A stretch of 64,000 nucleotides of DNA from Flaccisagitta enflata (GCA_965153355.1 OZ231127.1:6200001-6264000); one strand, 5' to 3'; shown: positions 21,782 through 34,360, numbered from the stretch's first letter. Translations and numbers: made by a program. Notes: generated by a model not told the origin, from the letters alone.

Positions 21782-22260
21782 GTCCCGTAGGACACAGGTG
21801 AATTTCTGGATGTCCGTCCGTACATCCATATGTACATCCGTCCCCCCCAAGGCCCCTCTCACGTCCCAAATCAGCCCTCTCAGGCCCCAAATTAGTCCTC
21901 TCAGGCCCATAATAAGTCCTCTCAGGCCAAAGACCCAGCTCTCTCAGGCCCAAAATCAGCCCTCTCAGGTTCAAAATTAGTCCTCTCAAGCCCAAAACCA
22001 GCGTACTGGGGCCCTGGATCAGCCTTGTCAGGCCCAAAATCAACCATTTCAGATCTAAAATCAGCCCTCTCAAACCTATAATCTGACCACTTGGGTCTCA
22101 ATCCAGCCCTCAAAATAACCCTCTCAGGTCTCTAATCTGCTCTCATCCCTTATCTCATTACTGTGCTCCAATCAATCAAATCAGTCCTTAAATGTGCTTT
22201 CTCAGGACGTCTGGAAATTCACCCCTGTGTCCTACAGGACATTGGCCCTTTCGGGCCACT

Positions 22261-22679
22261 AATGCCTTGCGGGACCCCATGGGCAGGGTCGGCTGGTCCC
22301 TCGGCACGGCAGGGCCGGATACCGGCGGTCGGGAGCTCGGTACGGGCAGGGGCAGTACTGAGGCTCGGTATAGGGGGTCGGTACTAGGTAATGATACAAA
22401 AAATCTGAGACAAGAATATACTTCACATTTTTTTTAAAATACTGTTGAAAATCATTAACAATGAAAAAAAAGAGAAAAAAGAAACAAACAACTTGAAATA
22501 AAAAAAAAAGCAGAATTTACTGCAATTTCAGTTCCTCATTTGTTTTCAATTTTAATTCAGTTTGAGACCCTATGTTCCGATGTTTGGTTGTCGATGACCG
22601 GAAGTGAAGATAATCCCCAATCGCGATACCTGATTATTCCTTGCCATTCACTGTCTTTGACTTTTTTCATTGTTAATGT

Positions 22680-22740
<61 letters not shown>

Positions 22741-23422
22741 AGGGAGAGAGAGAGAGAGAGAGAGAGATTCATTTCAGCGATTCTTCTATTGTGATCGTTA
22801 AATTCTTGAGTTAATCATATGGGAGAATAATCCATCATTTTAAAATGTGTTGTTAATTTATTTCAAAATAAAAGATCTATTCATATTTTTCACTGAAATG
22901 TACATGCAAATTAATTTGAAAGAAGTGAAAGAAATAGAGAGAAAATAAAAGGAACAAAAAATGACAATAACAGAAAATATGATATACAAAACAAATTCAA
23001 GCAATTAGAAAAACAAATATAATATTCAAGAAAAATGGAAAAAGAAAAAAAGACTGAAAAAATAAGAATGAAGAGTTAAAATGAAACATAAAAAGTAAAA
23101 AATGAGAAACTGCTAAAAAAAATAAGAAAACAAGTTAAGTCTATACAATCTATTAGTAAAAGCTATCATTTTTTTTTCTTTTATAACTCTAGAATGATCA
23201 AAGAATATTTCCCATGAATGAAAGAGAAGATATGGTAAAACAAACTATTTCTACTATTGTTGAAAACAGACAGGTACGGGAAAGGAGAAGGAGGAGGAGA
23301 AGGAGGAGGAGGAGGAGGAGGAAGAGGCAGAGGGCCGGGATAAGCATCTGGTCCCGGCAATTCGGGACAAGGTGAGGTCCCGGCATGGCGGGGCCTCGGG
23401 ACCCAAGTCCCGCCAGGCATTG
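22261..23422. mobile_element. Element with 9-bp target duplication CGGGCCACT
   Basis: CGGGCCACT lies at 22252-22260 and again at 23423-23431. The element starts AATGCCTTGCGGGAC and ends with the near inverse GTCCCGCCAGGCATTG. GC-rich GGTAC/GGGCAG/CCGG repeats fill ~100 bp at each end, and the middle is AT-rich. A 9-bp duplication suggests a Mutator-like element (8 bp, hence hAT, is possible if the first base is chance). No transposase is present. Confidence 0.85.
22681..22768. repeat. (GA)n microsatellite
   Basis: GA run with one AGGAGGG interruption. Confidence 0.95.
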
Positions 23423-23520
23423 CGGGCCACTGCCCTGCTCTCACTCCACAGCTTCACTTGATCACTCCAAGCAGGGCATTGGATACCCCTGACCGTGTGC
23501 GATCCTTGGATGACTAGCTT

Positions 23521-24205
23521 TCTGTTCTCTGAGGTCAAAATTTTATGAAAGCCCAACACAGGGAAATATGCATTTTCAAAAACATAGTTCTTTTTGAAAA
23601 CAATTTGGGAATTTGCTTTCAATTATTATGATAGGCATCCAATGTCGCGAGAATTTCGGGATCTGTGGCACATTGGGGGGTCATAGGCTGTCTTAACTTT
23701 CAGTTTAGACATCAATTTTACCTTTTCATATCAAAAATCGCCAAGCGCCTGAGCCTTTTTTTTTTTAATTAGTTATTATCTACAAAACAAGGCCGGATAC
23801 ACGGCTACCCTAGTCGCGTGCGGGTGGGCTGGAGCAGTGCTGGAGGTCACTAGTGCATCTGGGCAGGAGCCGTATACTCAAATAGCCCAAAAACGCCAAA
23901 AAAGTAAAAAGGGGACCAACCGACCGACCAACCGACCAACCGACCAACGGACCAACATAGCGGGGTGTAGAGTTGCTTAGCACGCGACTAAAAATTATGG
24001 GCAAAACTGTTCTTTTGTCTTGCTCTTATCGGAAATTTGAGCAGCAGCAGCAGCAGCAGCGGCATGAGTATTAGCTGCGGTTTCTTGATTTTTAAGGAAT
24101 TTATGATAATAGTACACATTTAAACTCAAAAGCGATTGGCGTTTTACATGGAATTGAGCATTGTCCTCTTACACTCAGCAAGTTAAGACAGCCCCTCATC
24201 CACTT
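23521..24205. other. Unassigned DNA with weak inverted repeat
   Basis: AGGCTGTCTTAACTT near 23697 and its inverse AAGTTAAGACAGCC near 24181 suggest a further foldback of ~500 bp around the small element at 23789. A short AGC repeat lies at 24042-24060. Confidence 0.4.
23789..23989 (+). mobile_element. Small AGTCGCG-ended element
   Basis: AAGGCCGGATACACGGCTAC, then AGTCGCGTGCGGGTGGGC, GGGCAGGAGCCGT, a GACCAACC array and the tail GGGGTGTAGAG...CACGCGACT. The tail hairpin has one mutated arm. Confidence 0.8.
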
Positions 24206-24613
24206 ATCCGCTTTTTTCACTGATGCTATGCGTTTTTAGCTAAGAATCTCATGCCTAATTATGTATGACAGGTGGAACAATATCCCTCACTATACCCAAA
24301 CTGAAAAATATGTCTCATCTCAATCACTTCTGTTTACTTATTTTTCCATTTTCACTCATACATTTTTTCCATTTCGACCAAAATTGACACCCCAAATGTT
24401 GATTTCGTGGGATCGTTGTCTTACTGTCAGATAAAGAAGAGAATAAAAGATACACTGAAATATTCTATGACCAACTGCCAACAGCACGATTTTTGATGAG
24501 GCGTCACGGACTCAAGCGTGTAGATCATGGAGTTTCAGGTAGCGCCGCTACTCGGCAGGACGGAGGCCTTGTCGGCAAATTACATTAGATTCAGAAGAAG
24601 AAGAAGAAGAAGA
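24206..24613. other. Unassigned DNA
   Basis: No gene; a short GAA run lies at 24595-24612. Confidence 0.4.
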
Positions 24614-25060
24614 GTTGCTAAAGCGTCAGATGGTCAGCGGTATCCGTGCCCTGCTTGAGTAGTTTGTGATTAAGATCGAGGGAGAGTACATGGCAGCGGC
24701 CCTGAAGGGATCAATGATCTATGCTTTCACAAAAATGAGGAATTTTCTCCCCTTCCCAGAAGCCGGGGGGGGGGGAATTGCAGAATTTGGCAGAAATCGC
24801 CGGAATTTGGCAGTAATAAGCAGAATTTGGCAGGATTTGGAAGATTTTTGAAGAATTTGGAAGAATTTTGAAGAATTTGGAAGAATTTGGCAGAATTTGG
24901 CAGAATTTGGCAGAATTTGGCAGAATTTGGCAGAATTTGACGGGGGGGGGGGGGGGAGGGAAGCGGAGAAGAACAATAAGAAGGAGAAGGAGGAGAAGAA
25001 GAAAATTCTTTGTATGTGTGAAAGCACTGGTCATCGACCCCTTTGGGGCCGCTGCCCAAA
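24614..25060. mobile_element. Hairpin-ended GGGCAGCGGCC element, copy 5
   Basis: The hairpin end is at the left (ATGGTCAGCGGTATCC, then GTGCCCTGCTT). An array of 10-bp CAGAATTTGG/AAGAATTTGG units runs about 24775-24940. The plain end GGGGCCGCTGCCCAAAA closes the right. The internal array differs completely from that of other copies while the ends are conserved. Confidence 0.75.
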
Positions 25061-25071
25061 AGGATGAAATG

Positions 25072-25665
<594 letters not shown>

Positions 25666-25759
25666 GCACAGTACGCGGGTCCAATGTTAATTTTCTGACT
25701 AACCCAAAATAGTTCCAACTTTGTTTTTTTTTATTGAATATGACTTAGATGTGGTGTTT

Positions 25760-26612
25760 CTGCAAAAATATAAGGAAAAAAAATAATTTTGGGGCCCCTG
25801 GGGGCCCTTAAAAACCTTGTGTGAGCCCATCAAAGAGCATAAAATCGAATTTTTTTAAAGGCTGTAGATAAGCTATCTCAAACTCTCTTATTCCAATAGA
25901 ATTTAGCCTAGGTGTAATATGTGTACAATAATTTAATGAAAAAATAACCTAGGGGCCCCTGGGGGCCCTATAAGTCTTCAAGAAAACAGGAAAAAACTAA
26001 AAAAAGACCTCAAAATGGTATTTTTTGGTAAAAGAGTTTTCCTGACTCTGTTTTTTATAACTAGATATGGTCAGGGTATAGCATATATTAAATAATCTCA
26101 TAAATAGATAATCTATGGGCCCCAGGGGGCCGCATCAGACCATTGAACGGCTCAAAAAAGAACAAAAAATTAGATTATCTTCAAAGTTGAGTCTCTCTTA
26201 CTTTATTTTACCTCTAAATGTGGCCAAGGTGTGGTGTACATCAAGAAAAACTAGTGAAACATCAATATATGGGCCCCAGGGGGCCCAAAAGACCTCAAAA
26301 AAGTTCAAAAATAGCAAAAAAATTGTGTTGATTAAAAAAAAATGAATGTGCTAACTCCTTTTTTAAAACTTATTTGCCCAGGGAGTGTTTTATGTTCAGA
26401 AATAAAAAAAATCATCATGTACGGGCGCCCAAGGGGTCCTATAGGACCTAACAAAACATCCATAAAGAACTAACAATTGAATTGTTGTGTCCCTAATCTG
26501 ATTTTTTTACAACTGAATTTGGTCAGGGTGTGGAGTATATGAAGTAGTCTAAAAAAGATATTTCATGGGCACCTGGGGGCCACAGATGCTAGAGGAGCTT
26601 GCAAAAAAATGT
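25760..26612. repeat. Diverged ~155-bp satellite marked by GGGCCCC
   Basis: Six units are marked by GGGGCCCCTGGGGGCCC or close variants at 25791, 25952, 26116, 26271, 26423 and 26567. Each is preceded by a GTCAGGGTGTGG-like motif. Similar units occur singly at about 61775-61990 and 63220-63410. Confidence 0.75.
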
Positions 26613-26924
26613 ATTTTAATTGAGTGTCCCTTACTGAATTATTTCAACTGAAATTGATTAATTAACTAATTACTGCAATTTGAATAGGCATTAGCTTTTT
26701 TATCAGTTTTGCATAAGATTTTACATCAAAACTTAAAGAACAATGCAGCTGATATGGTAATCATCTGTATTATCATTAACAAATTTAACCAAACCATCAA
26801 AGAAAAAATATATAAAACATATTAAAGCAATGTAAAAAGAAAGACATACTTACTGAAATGATCAAAAAAAAAGAAAATCTAACTAAACAGTGATGACAAT
26901 GATGACAACAAAAACATAATACTG
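26613..26924. other. AT-rich unassigned DNA
   Basis: No gene or repeat structure recognised. Confidence 0.4.
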
Positions 26925-27017
26925 AAACGCCAAAAAAGTAAAGTGTGAAGGACGGACGGACAGACAGACCGATGGACCGACGGACCAACGGGGTGTAGAA
27001 TCTCGTAGCATGCGACT
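26925..27017 (+). mobile_element. 3' end of an AGTCGCG-ended element
   Basis: Only the downstream part is kept: ACGCCAAAAAAGTAAAG, a GGAC/GACC array, GGGGTGTAGAA and GCATGCGACTAAAAAT. Confidence 0.65.
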
Positions 27018-27076
27018 AAAAATTCAATACATGCAGAGACACGGTCAGGACGCATCGTTGCCTGGTCGGGCTTGTT

Positions 27077-27866
27077 AAGTCTCGTGCTGCAAGACTATAC
27101 TATCTAGGAAAAAAGTTTGGAAGCACTTGGGGTTTGTAGTATGTTTTCCCTCTTATGCACTCAAAACTCAAAAACCTGATTGTTTTTGATTATTTCTATA
27201 TTCATACTAACTAGAACAAAGGAGAAAAACAATCTTAAATCCAATTAAGGAACTGCGAGTTCAGCGTGTTTATCACAACTAAGATATGGTTGTGGTAAAA
27301 ATGATATATCTTGGTTATTTTGGCTGCAAAATTGGGCTACTTCCATTTAAGAATCTGACCAAAAATCCATTAGATTATAAAACTAGTGCTCTAGAGCTAA
27401 CCATTGGTGCAATCCGCATGTTTCTATTATTATCTGGTAAAATTTGAGAGCAATTCAAAGATGAAAGGGTAGGAGAAAAAAAATCCTTTTTTTTTGTCAT
27501 TTTTGAAAGTGCATGATCAACTTCAAACTAATGGCATTTCTATACGGTTTGATGCACAGAGACGAGATTGGACTCAGATTGTAGATTTTTTGACATAGAT
27601 TAAAATGCTTATAAATTTTTTTTATTTATCTCAAGGGGAAGTAGAGATATTTGTCTTTAAAGGTGCTTCTAAACTTATTTCCTAGATAGTACCCTACTTA
27701 GTGTCCATCCGTCCGTCCATCCATCTATCTGTAGGTCAGTTGGTCAATCCATCACTTTTTCTTTTATTTCTATCTTTTTTTCTTTGACCTCACCGTTTCT
27801 GCCTAAATACCGAACTATCCACAAATACAGCCTACTCGCGACTAGGGTAATTGTGTATCCAGCCTT
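27077..27866 (-). mobile_element. AGTCGCG-ended element interrupted by a foldback
   Basis: The tail side (AAGTCTCGTGCTGCAAGACT) is split from the CCGTCC array and head (27700-27866, ending ATCCAGCCTTGTTT) by the TA-flanked element at 27100-27689. Confidence 0.65.
27100..27689. mobile_element. 590-bp TA-flanked foldback
   Basis: Begins CTATCTAGGAAAAAAGTTTG and ends with the diverged inverse CCTAGATAG. TA lies at 27098-27099 and 27690-27691. A Tc1/mariner-like non-autonomous element is the best guess. Confidence 0.75.
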
Positions 27867-28722
27867 GTTTCATTCATTCTTATTGTTTACTTATGTTAAA
27901 GCTGAATGAATGTGACATTATACCATTGATCAGTTAAAATATCCATCTGTCTAATTATTAGCCATCTATTGATCTATCAGCATATCTGAAACAATGCCTC
28001 TATGCCACTGCCACCTCCTCCTTTGCTTCTTCCTCCTCCTCCTCCTCCTCTTCCTCTTCCTTCTCCTACTCTGCCCCTTTTCAGCTAAAAACACTTCCTA
28101 GTGCTATATTTATGTGTACACATTGAAAATTCCCCCCTAAAAAAGTTTTATCAAAACAATGTAAAAAATCTATTTTTTCTCATTTTTCGGCGTTTAACTT
28201 TACCACAAAACAGCCTATTTTTTGGGAGAGTTGATAAAAATCAAGGAAGTACTGACAAGTACTCCCTGATTTTTTGCATACAGGTTCATAAATACCCAAA
28301 GATACTTTTTCTAAAAAAAAATAGGGTTACAGAGGGGGTACCTGGGCCCCGAATATTGCTCTGAAGCTACGCAGACATGCGAAAATACATGAAAATCACA
28401 CGTTTGGCCAACTTTGACGTCCTGTAAATCCCAAAATACTTATGACAGGCATGAAATGAAGACATCTAGGGACAGCCCTGAGTCTCCCCTACATCCACAA
28501 AAATTTTCAAGCAAATTGGAGAACCTTGATTTTTGACCCCCCCTCCGCCCCCCCCCCCATAAAACACGTTTTTTTTTGTTAAGGGGGTTCCCAAAGTGAT
28601 GAAGGGTCCAAATCTTGGGGATCTATTTTTATTTCCTAAATAACTAACTGGTAAAAGAAATTGGGCTAAAAAGTCATTTTTTTAACCAATACAGCCAATT
28701 TGGATTATTTGGTCCCTGTGCG
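27867..28722. other. Unassigned DNA
   Basis: A CTCCTC-rich stretch lies at 28012-28070. The remainder has no recognised gene or element. Confidence 0.4.
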
Positions 28723-28924
28723 TAGAGTGAGAGGGAAAGAAAGAAAGGAAGAAAGAAAGAGAGAAAGAAAGAAAGAAAAAAAGAAAGAAAGAAAGAAAGA
28801 AAGAATAAAGAACGAAAGAAAGAAAGAAAGAGAAAAAGAAAAAGAAGGAATGATAGAAAGTATGCTCTGAAAAGTAAGCTCAAGTTATAGCACAAAAAAT
28901 ACAGTGCAAATTTCATATTGCAAC

Positions 28925-28977
<53 letters not shown>

Positions 28978-28978
28978 C
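28723..28978. repeat. (AAAG)n and (GA)n microsatellites
   Basis: Impure AAAG units at about 28732-28865 and a GA run at 28927-28977. Confidence 0.9.
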
Positions 28979-29672
28979 CACACGCATATACGCCCACTTA
29001 CATACACATGGTGAAATTAGTAAGATTCTAAAGATAAGTGTTTCACCAATCAATACAAAAGTCACTACAAGAATCAATAGCTTCTTGGGTTTGATAAGTG
29101 AGGATCCCTTGCCACGTAGTATTGCTTGTCTAGGTGCCAATTGGCCGCTGAGCCCGCTCATCGGGTTGAAACTCAAAGGCGTGCAGCAGCGCTTGTCGAG
29201 GTTTTACCTTAGGCCTTACTGCCTCTAACTGGCAGGGATTTTTCAGTTCATAATCCATCCATTCAAATCGGATTCAAGGTAAGCTTCATCCAACACAAAA
29301 CGATGTTGATTACTTTAAAACGTGCAAGAAGTTTTCTCGTTTCGATCATATAAAACAAGAATTTAGTTCAATTTATGATTTTAATTCAAATTGAGGAAAT
29401 GGTCAAATCAATAAAATTACAATGGAGCAATCATTATAATACTGCAATATGCAAATGATATCTTTGAATTGAATTCAATAGCTTACCTTCTTCCGCCACT
29501 TCTACTTTCCTTCTTTTTCATATTTCTTTTCTCTTTTTTTTTTCTTCTTGCCGCTTTCATGAATGAGAATAATAAACTTATAAGGATTCGCAACAAAATG
29601 GCGGAAATAAATTGGGCTACTGTCATGGTAGATTTTTAAACTTTATGCTGAGGTCCAACACTCAGGAGCTGT
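28979..29672. other. Unassigned DNA
   Basis: No confident exon; no repeat structure recognised. Confidence 0.35.
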
Positions 29673-29673
29673 A

Positions 29674-29770
<97 letters not shown>
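29673..29770. repeat. (GT)n microsatellite
   Basis: About 45 GT units, followed by imperfect GTGTTTATG variants to ~29850. Confidence 0.95.
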
Positions 29771-30475
29771 ATGCGTGTTTATGTGTGTTAAGAGTGCTTG
29801 TGTGGTTAAGCGTGTGTGTGAAAGTGTGAGTCTTTGTGTGTGTGAAAGGCGTTTGGCAGATATCAGGGGAAATATATGCTACTGGGCAGGATTGAAGTAT
29901 AATCACCTGTAAACACGCCTGTACAGAGGGTTGAATGATCGGACAGACAGACCCTTTCCCCAAAGGGTCGCGATGATACTTCAGTAAAAATGACAAAAAT
30001 AATGCGATGCAGTGGTCAGGGATGTTTTGCTGTCAGCCAAAGATGTTTTTGCAAGCAAAAACACTCACATATGAAATACTCAAGTGCGACCAAATGACAG
30101 ATCGACCGACCGACGAATCGAGAATAGGACCGACTAACCAATCCACCGTCCGCTAATGAGGATGCAGTCACTTTGCTTGGTTAACTTCCATATGGTCTCA
30201 ACGGAAACTGCGGAAGATAAGAAGCGGGGCAACGAAAGGTGAAAATAATAAACCTCGCGGGCTGAAAATAACAAACCCCCTAGAGCCGATAACCACATAA
30301 CCCCCAGGGCTGATAACAACATAACCCCGAAAGACGATGATAACAACAACGACAACAACGAGGCGACGACAACGACGACGACAACAACGACAACGACGAC
30401 GACCCCGAGGTGTGAAGAGATGATCAAAGCGAGGATTTATGTCCGGATGCATGCATGAAAATGAAAAGTAAGATA
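29771..30475. other. Unassigned DNA with ACAACG-rich stretch
   Basis: Mixed sequence; AACAACGACGACG-type trinucleotides at 30336-30405 and a GATAACNACATAACCCC repeat just before. No gene. Confidence 0.4.
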
Positions 30476-30483
30476 AAAAGAAG

Positions 30484-30927
30484 CAAGGCCGGATACACGG
30501 CTACCCAGCGATGTATGGCAGCTTGGAGCCTAGGGACTTCAAAGCCAATTCCAAGCACGACAGCAAATCTAAGCACGACAGCCTTGTGACTGATTTGCTT
30601 TGATTTCAATACTTTCTGAGCCAATACTAGCCAAAAAGTTACAAATAAACGAGTGATTCTCATCTAAATGGTTATTTCTTTGTCAAATAGTGCTGTTTTC
30701 AATTGATTCATACAATTTTATGTATCGTGCAAAAAAAGTATCTAAAAAACTGTATAGTAGGCGGGGGCAAAGCATACTAATCTTCATCACATATCAATCA
30801 AGCCCTTGCGCTTGCTTCATTTCGTTTTGCAAACTCGTTTATTATTTCCCCCATAGGATTTGATTCAAATAAGTTTTTCTGTTGTGTTTATCTGTCAGTC
30901 TGTCTGTCTGATTGTCTGTCTGTCAGC

Positions 30928-31015
<88 letters not shown>

Positions 31016-31304
31016 TTAATTCTCTTCCTTCAAAATTTGTTCACAACACATTTTCAAGCCCGACAGACTTTCAAGCCCGACAGCAGGGACGTCCCTGAAG
31101 TCCCTTGCCATACATCGCTGCGGCTACCCCAGTCGCGTGCGGGTGGGCAGGGGCCGTAATCAAGGTCAACATATCATTTGGGCAGGAGCAGTGAGGCCAA
31201 AGACCATAAAAACCCCAAAAAAGTAAAGTATGACGGACGGACGGACAGACCAACGGACCGACGGACCGACAAAGCGGGGTGTAGAGTCGCGTAGCACGCG
31301 ACTT
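30484..31304 (+). mobile_element. AGTCGCG-ended element with AAAAGAAG duplication, interrupted
   Basis: The head is AAGGCCGGATACACGGCTAC and the tail GTGTAGAGTCGCGTAGCACG then CGACT. AAAAGAAG flanks it at 30476-30483 and 31305-31312. A hAT-like element (30506-31120) splits it 22 bp from the left end. Removing that insertion restores an ordinary ~200-bp copy. Confidence 0.85.
30506..31120. mobile_element. hAT-like element with 8-bp target duplication
   Basis: Begins CAGCGATGTATGGCA and ends with the perfect inverse TGCCATACATCGCTG. CGGCTACC is duplicated at 30498-30505 and 31121-31128. Subterminal GGGACTTCA and CGACAGC motifs repeat near both ends. The 8-bp duplication and CAG ends fit hAT. 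It has no transposase and contains a CT microsatellite (30930-31010). Confidence 0.92.
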
Positions 31305-31312
31305 AAAAGAAG

Positions 31313-31797
31313 ATAAGGAAGGTCTAAATAGCTCGAAGCGTAAAGCTCTCGACACAGCAGACCGTCTTGTGTAAACTCAGAAGCTTGTTTGGGTTGGAAT
31401 ATGTGAGTTTCCCCCAACTCATTGATGGAAGATTCCAAAACATGTCTCAATTATTATCTTTATGTTGATTTTTACATTAACGCGCGCAGGGATGGGCAGG
31501 AAAAGTGTAGAAAAGCTATCCTTGCAGTTTGGCAGGGGCAGGGGCAGGTGCAGTGGTACGGAAGACCCTAAAAAATCCCGAAAAAATCATACTTTTCTTT
31601 CGGAGAGGGAGGGAAGATCTTTATTGTTTCAATTATTTGCGTTCATAATCAATGGGATTGATTAAGTTGTTCGAAATTCCAAAACTCATATTCACAATAA
31701 CAAATTTCCTTTTTATTTTCAAGTCTCTAGACTCCAGTTAGTGAGGCTAAAGAACAAAAACATGCCGCCAAATGACCGACTTACAAACGAAGGAGGA
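31313..31797. other. Unassigned DNA
   Basis: No gene; short GGCAGGGGCAGGGGC-like stretch near 31531. Confidence 0.35.
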
Positions 31798-31799
31798 AA

Positions 31800-31887
<88 letters not shown>

Positions 31888-31890
31888 CAG
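31798..31890. repeat. (AAAG)n microsatellite
   Basis: About 22 uninterrupted GAAA units. Confidence 0.95.
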
Positions 31891-32237
31891 AAAGAAGAAC
31901 GTAAGAGACGGTAAGAGTGGAAGAAGAAAAAAAAGAAATTGATGGTAGGAAGGAAGAAATGAAGCCTGTCAGTGAAAAAAGACAAACAACTTGAAGTAGC
32001 AAATATATATATCATTTTTTCGACTCTTGACGATCTAGTAATCAGCCTTCATACTATCGAACATTGATTCTTTTTTAAGAGTGTATCTGTCTTTTTGCCT
32101 GTCCGTCTCCCTGTCATGTTGTTTTTCTATGTCCGCCTGTCTGACTGTTTGTCTGTCTGTCTGTTTGTCGGTCTGTCAATCTATCTGTTTCTTTGTCTGT
32201 CCCTTTGTCTGTTTGTCTGTTAAAATGTTTCTCGGCT
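31891..32237. other. TCTG-rich low-complexity DNA
   Basis: Unassigned, with CTGTCTGT repeats at about 32100-32220 leading into a CT microsatellite. Confidence 0.5.
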
Positions 32238-32330
<93 letters not shown>

Positions 32331-32342
32331 CTCTATCTCTCT
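32238..32342. repeat. (CT)n microsatellite
   Basis: About 48 CT units. Confidence 0.95.
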
Positions 32343-33160
32343 GAAAAAAGTCGAAGAGACGAAGTCCCTTCGGTCTTTTTGAGTCCTGCAGAGTTTTTTG
32401 GATTTCCCTTTTACTCATGAAGCGTTTGGGAAAGTTGATAAGCTTTTGGGGCCAAATGGTACTACGCATGAAATTAATAGCTAAGAAAGATCTAATTCTC
32501 CTCTTTCAGATGACGCCAAGCAGAATTCTGTGTGATCGATAGTTTTGAAGCTATGATTTTTTAAATCTTTTTTTGTTTTTTCGCATTTTTTGCATTTTTC
32601 CCCAAAACGAGGAATCAAGTTAATTGAGGTTTATTTGAACTTTGAAATGTCCCAGGTGATGATTGTGCGTCCTGGCAGCACAGTCTTGCTCTCATTTCAA
32701 CTCAGTCCATCCATCAGTCTGTTGGTCTGTCTGCCCGTCTGAGTGGTAGGGGGTTGGATGCTTCTGTCCACCTGTCCGAAATGATTTGGAAAAAAGTCGA
32801 AGAAAGCAGTTCCTTCGGCTTTTTGAGACCTGCAGAGCTATTTTGATTTCCCTTTCTCTCATGAGGAGTTTGGGAAAGTTGATCTGCTTTTCGGGCCGAA
32901 TGACACTACGCACGAAATTTATAGCTCAGAAAGCTAATTCTCCTCTTTCAGATGACGCCAAGCAGAATTCTGTGCGATCAATAGTTTTGGAGCTATGATT
33001 TTTTAAATTTTTTTTTATTTTTCCGCGTTTTTCGTGTTTTCCGAAAAAACGAGAAATCGATTTAGTTGAAGACTATTCGAACTTTGAAATGTCCCAGGTG
33101 ATAATTGTGCATCCTGGCAGCACAGTCTCTCATTTCAACTCCGCATTCTATGAGAGGCTT
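32343..33160. repeat. ~440-bp sequence in tandem duplicate
   Basis: Blocks AAAAAAGTCGAAG, CTCATGA, TTGGGAAAGTTGAT, CAGATGACGCCAAGCAGAAT and ATGTCCCAGGTGAT recur in the same order at 32343-32700 and 32790-33140. Distantly similar to parts of the GAGCTAAATGAGC family (AAAAAGTCGAAGACTGACTT, GCCAAGCAGAATTC). Confidence 0.75.
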
Positions 33161-33655
33161 TATCTTTAAATCCATCCATCGGTCTGTTGGTCCGTCTGTC
33201 GATCCGAGTGGGAAAGTGGAAAAACAAGCGATCTAGCTGCTTGTGTGGGGGGTTGGGGTGTCGATGGGGGTTGGATGCCCCTGTCCACCTGTCCGCAACA
33301 ATATTGTAACCCCGTGTTACATGTTTTTCTCTGTTTCTCTCTCTGTCTCCCTCTCCCCCTCTGTCTGTCTGTCTCTCTCTCTCTCTGTCATCTTCTTTCT
33401 CTCAGCATTTACGACTTTTTTCCTACGGCGATTAGCCGCCTTTATTGGTAAGAAGATGTTGAAAGAAGAGTGCCTATGAATGTCTGAAATTGATTTACAT
33501 ATCGCGTGTAAAAGGTTGGCCTCTAGTTGTCTGCTTTGTTGTTATTGCCCTTCTTGTTGTTGTGATTGTTGTCGTTGTTGTTATTGGCCCCTCACGTTGA
33601 GAAGCGTGCCCCTGATCAGCCTCCAATTTAGACGTTGAAAAGGCCGTGACTTCGG
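33161..33655. other. Unassigned DNA with CT/TCTG tract
   Basis: A CTCTGTCTGTCTCTC tract at 33330-33400 ends in a good acceptor (TTTCTCTCAG), and a 42-bp open stretch then meets a good donor (TTG then GTAAGA at 33448). It is too short to call an exon. Confidence 0.35.
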
Positions 33656-33660
33656 GGTCA

Positions 33661-33748
33661 CGGGGGAGATTCTGGGGGTGATCCTGGGGGGTGATCCTGG
33701 GGGTGATCCTGGGGGCGATCCTGGGGGTGATCTTGGGGATGATTAAAG
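33661..33748. repeat. ~14-bp GGGGGTGATCCT tandem repeat
   Basis: About six imperfect units. Confidence 0.85.
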
Positions 33749-34360
33749 CAGGTGAATTTGGTGATGATTATTTGAGGTCAACCATGTTACTTTCTATGCT
33801 CCCTTACAGGTTTGTTTTTATTCTGAATATGAGTTTATCAGAAACGATCAATAGTTATTACAGATAATAGTGTAAATCGGGAATGATCAAATAATAAAGG
33901 ACAATAGAACATATTACGATTATAGATCGTAATTTGCCCAGATTGCGTGGAGATGATGGATTTAAGCAAGCCATAAGGGAACTAGTATGAATGGGTACCT
34001 CAGGGGGTGTGGGGGGGGGGAATCGGGGGAGGTGGTTAATTTTGCACAGGTTAACATTCGAGGTCAAAGTCTTATTCATGGTTCATGATGCATGCATGAT
34101 GAACTTTGATTGATGAGACGTAAAAGGCCAATTTGAGTAACGATCAGGTAAAGAGACTCTTGAGGGGAAGACAGGGCAAAAGAGGGTGGTTGAAATATTG
34201 CTGTGGGGGTTACCCAGAAGGATAAAAAAGAGGAGAGGAAGAGAGGGCAAACAAGGGATGTTTGAGTTTGGTTAGAAAATGAATTTAAGTAGAGGCCAGT
34301 GAAAGTCTTACGTCACAGAAGGGGGGGATAGAGGGTGCAAGGTTTTTTTTTTACCCCCGA
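33749..34360. other. Unassigned G-rich DNA
   Basis: No gene recognised; several G runs. Confidence 0.4.

Larger units (their letters stand above)
21782..23520. mobile_element. Hairpin-ended GGGCAGCGGCC element, copy 4, interrupted
   Basis: The left block has CGTAGGACACAGGTGAATTT, then repeats of CTCTCAGGCCCAAAATCAGC to about 22130. The inverse block GGACGTCTGGAAATTCACCC and GGACATTGGCCC follows. It continues after an insertion (22261-23422) into the hairpin end GCCCTGCT...AGCAGGGCATTGGATACCC and TGCGATCCTTGGATGACTAG. Confidence 0.75.

Noticed and set aside
22559-22676. Possible exon after TTTTAATTCAG
   Set aside because: It lies inside the element with the 9-bp duplication (22261-23422), so it cannot be an original Kir exon, and it has no Kir motif.
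33406-33447. 42-bp stretch between a good acceptor and a good donor
   Set aside because: Too short to judge, no recognisable peptide, and the acceptor lies in a TCTG/CT microsatellite where such sites arise by chance.
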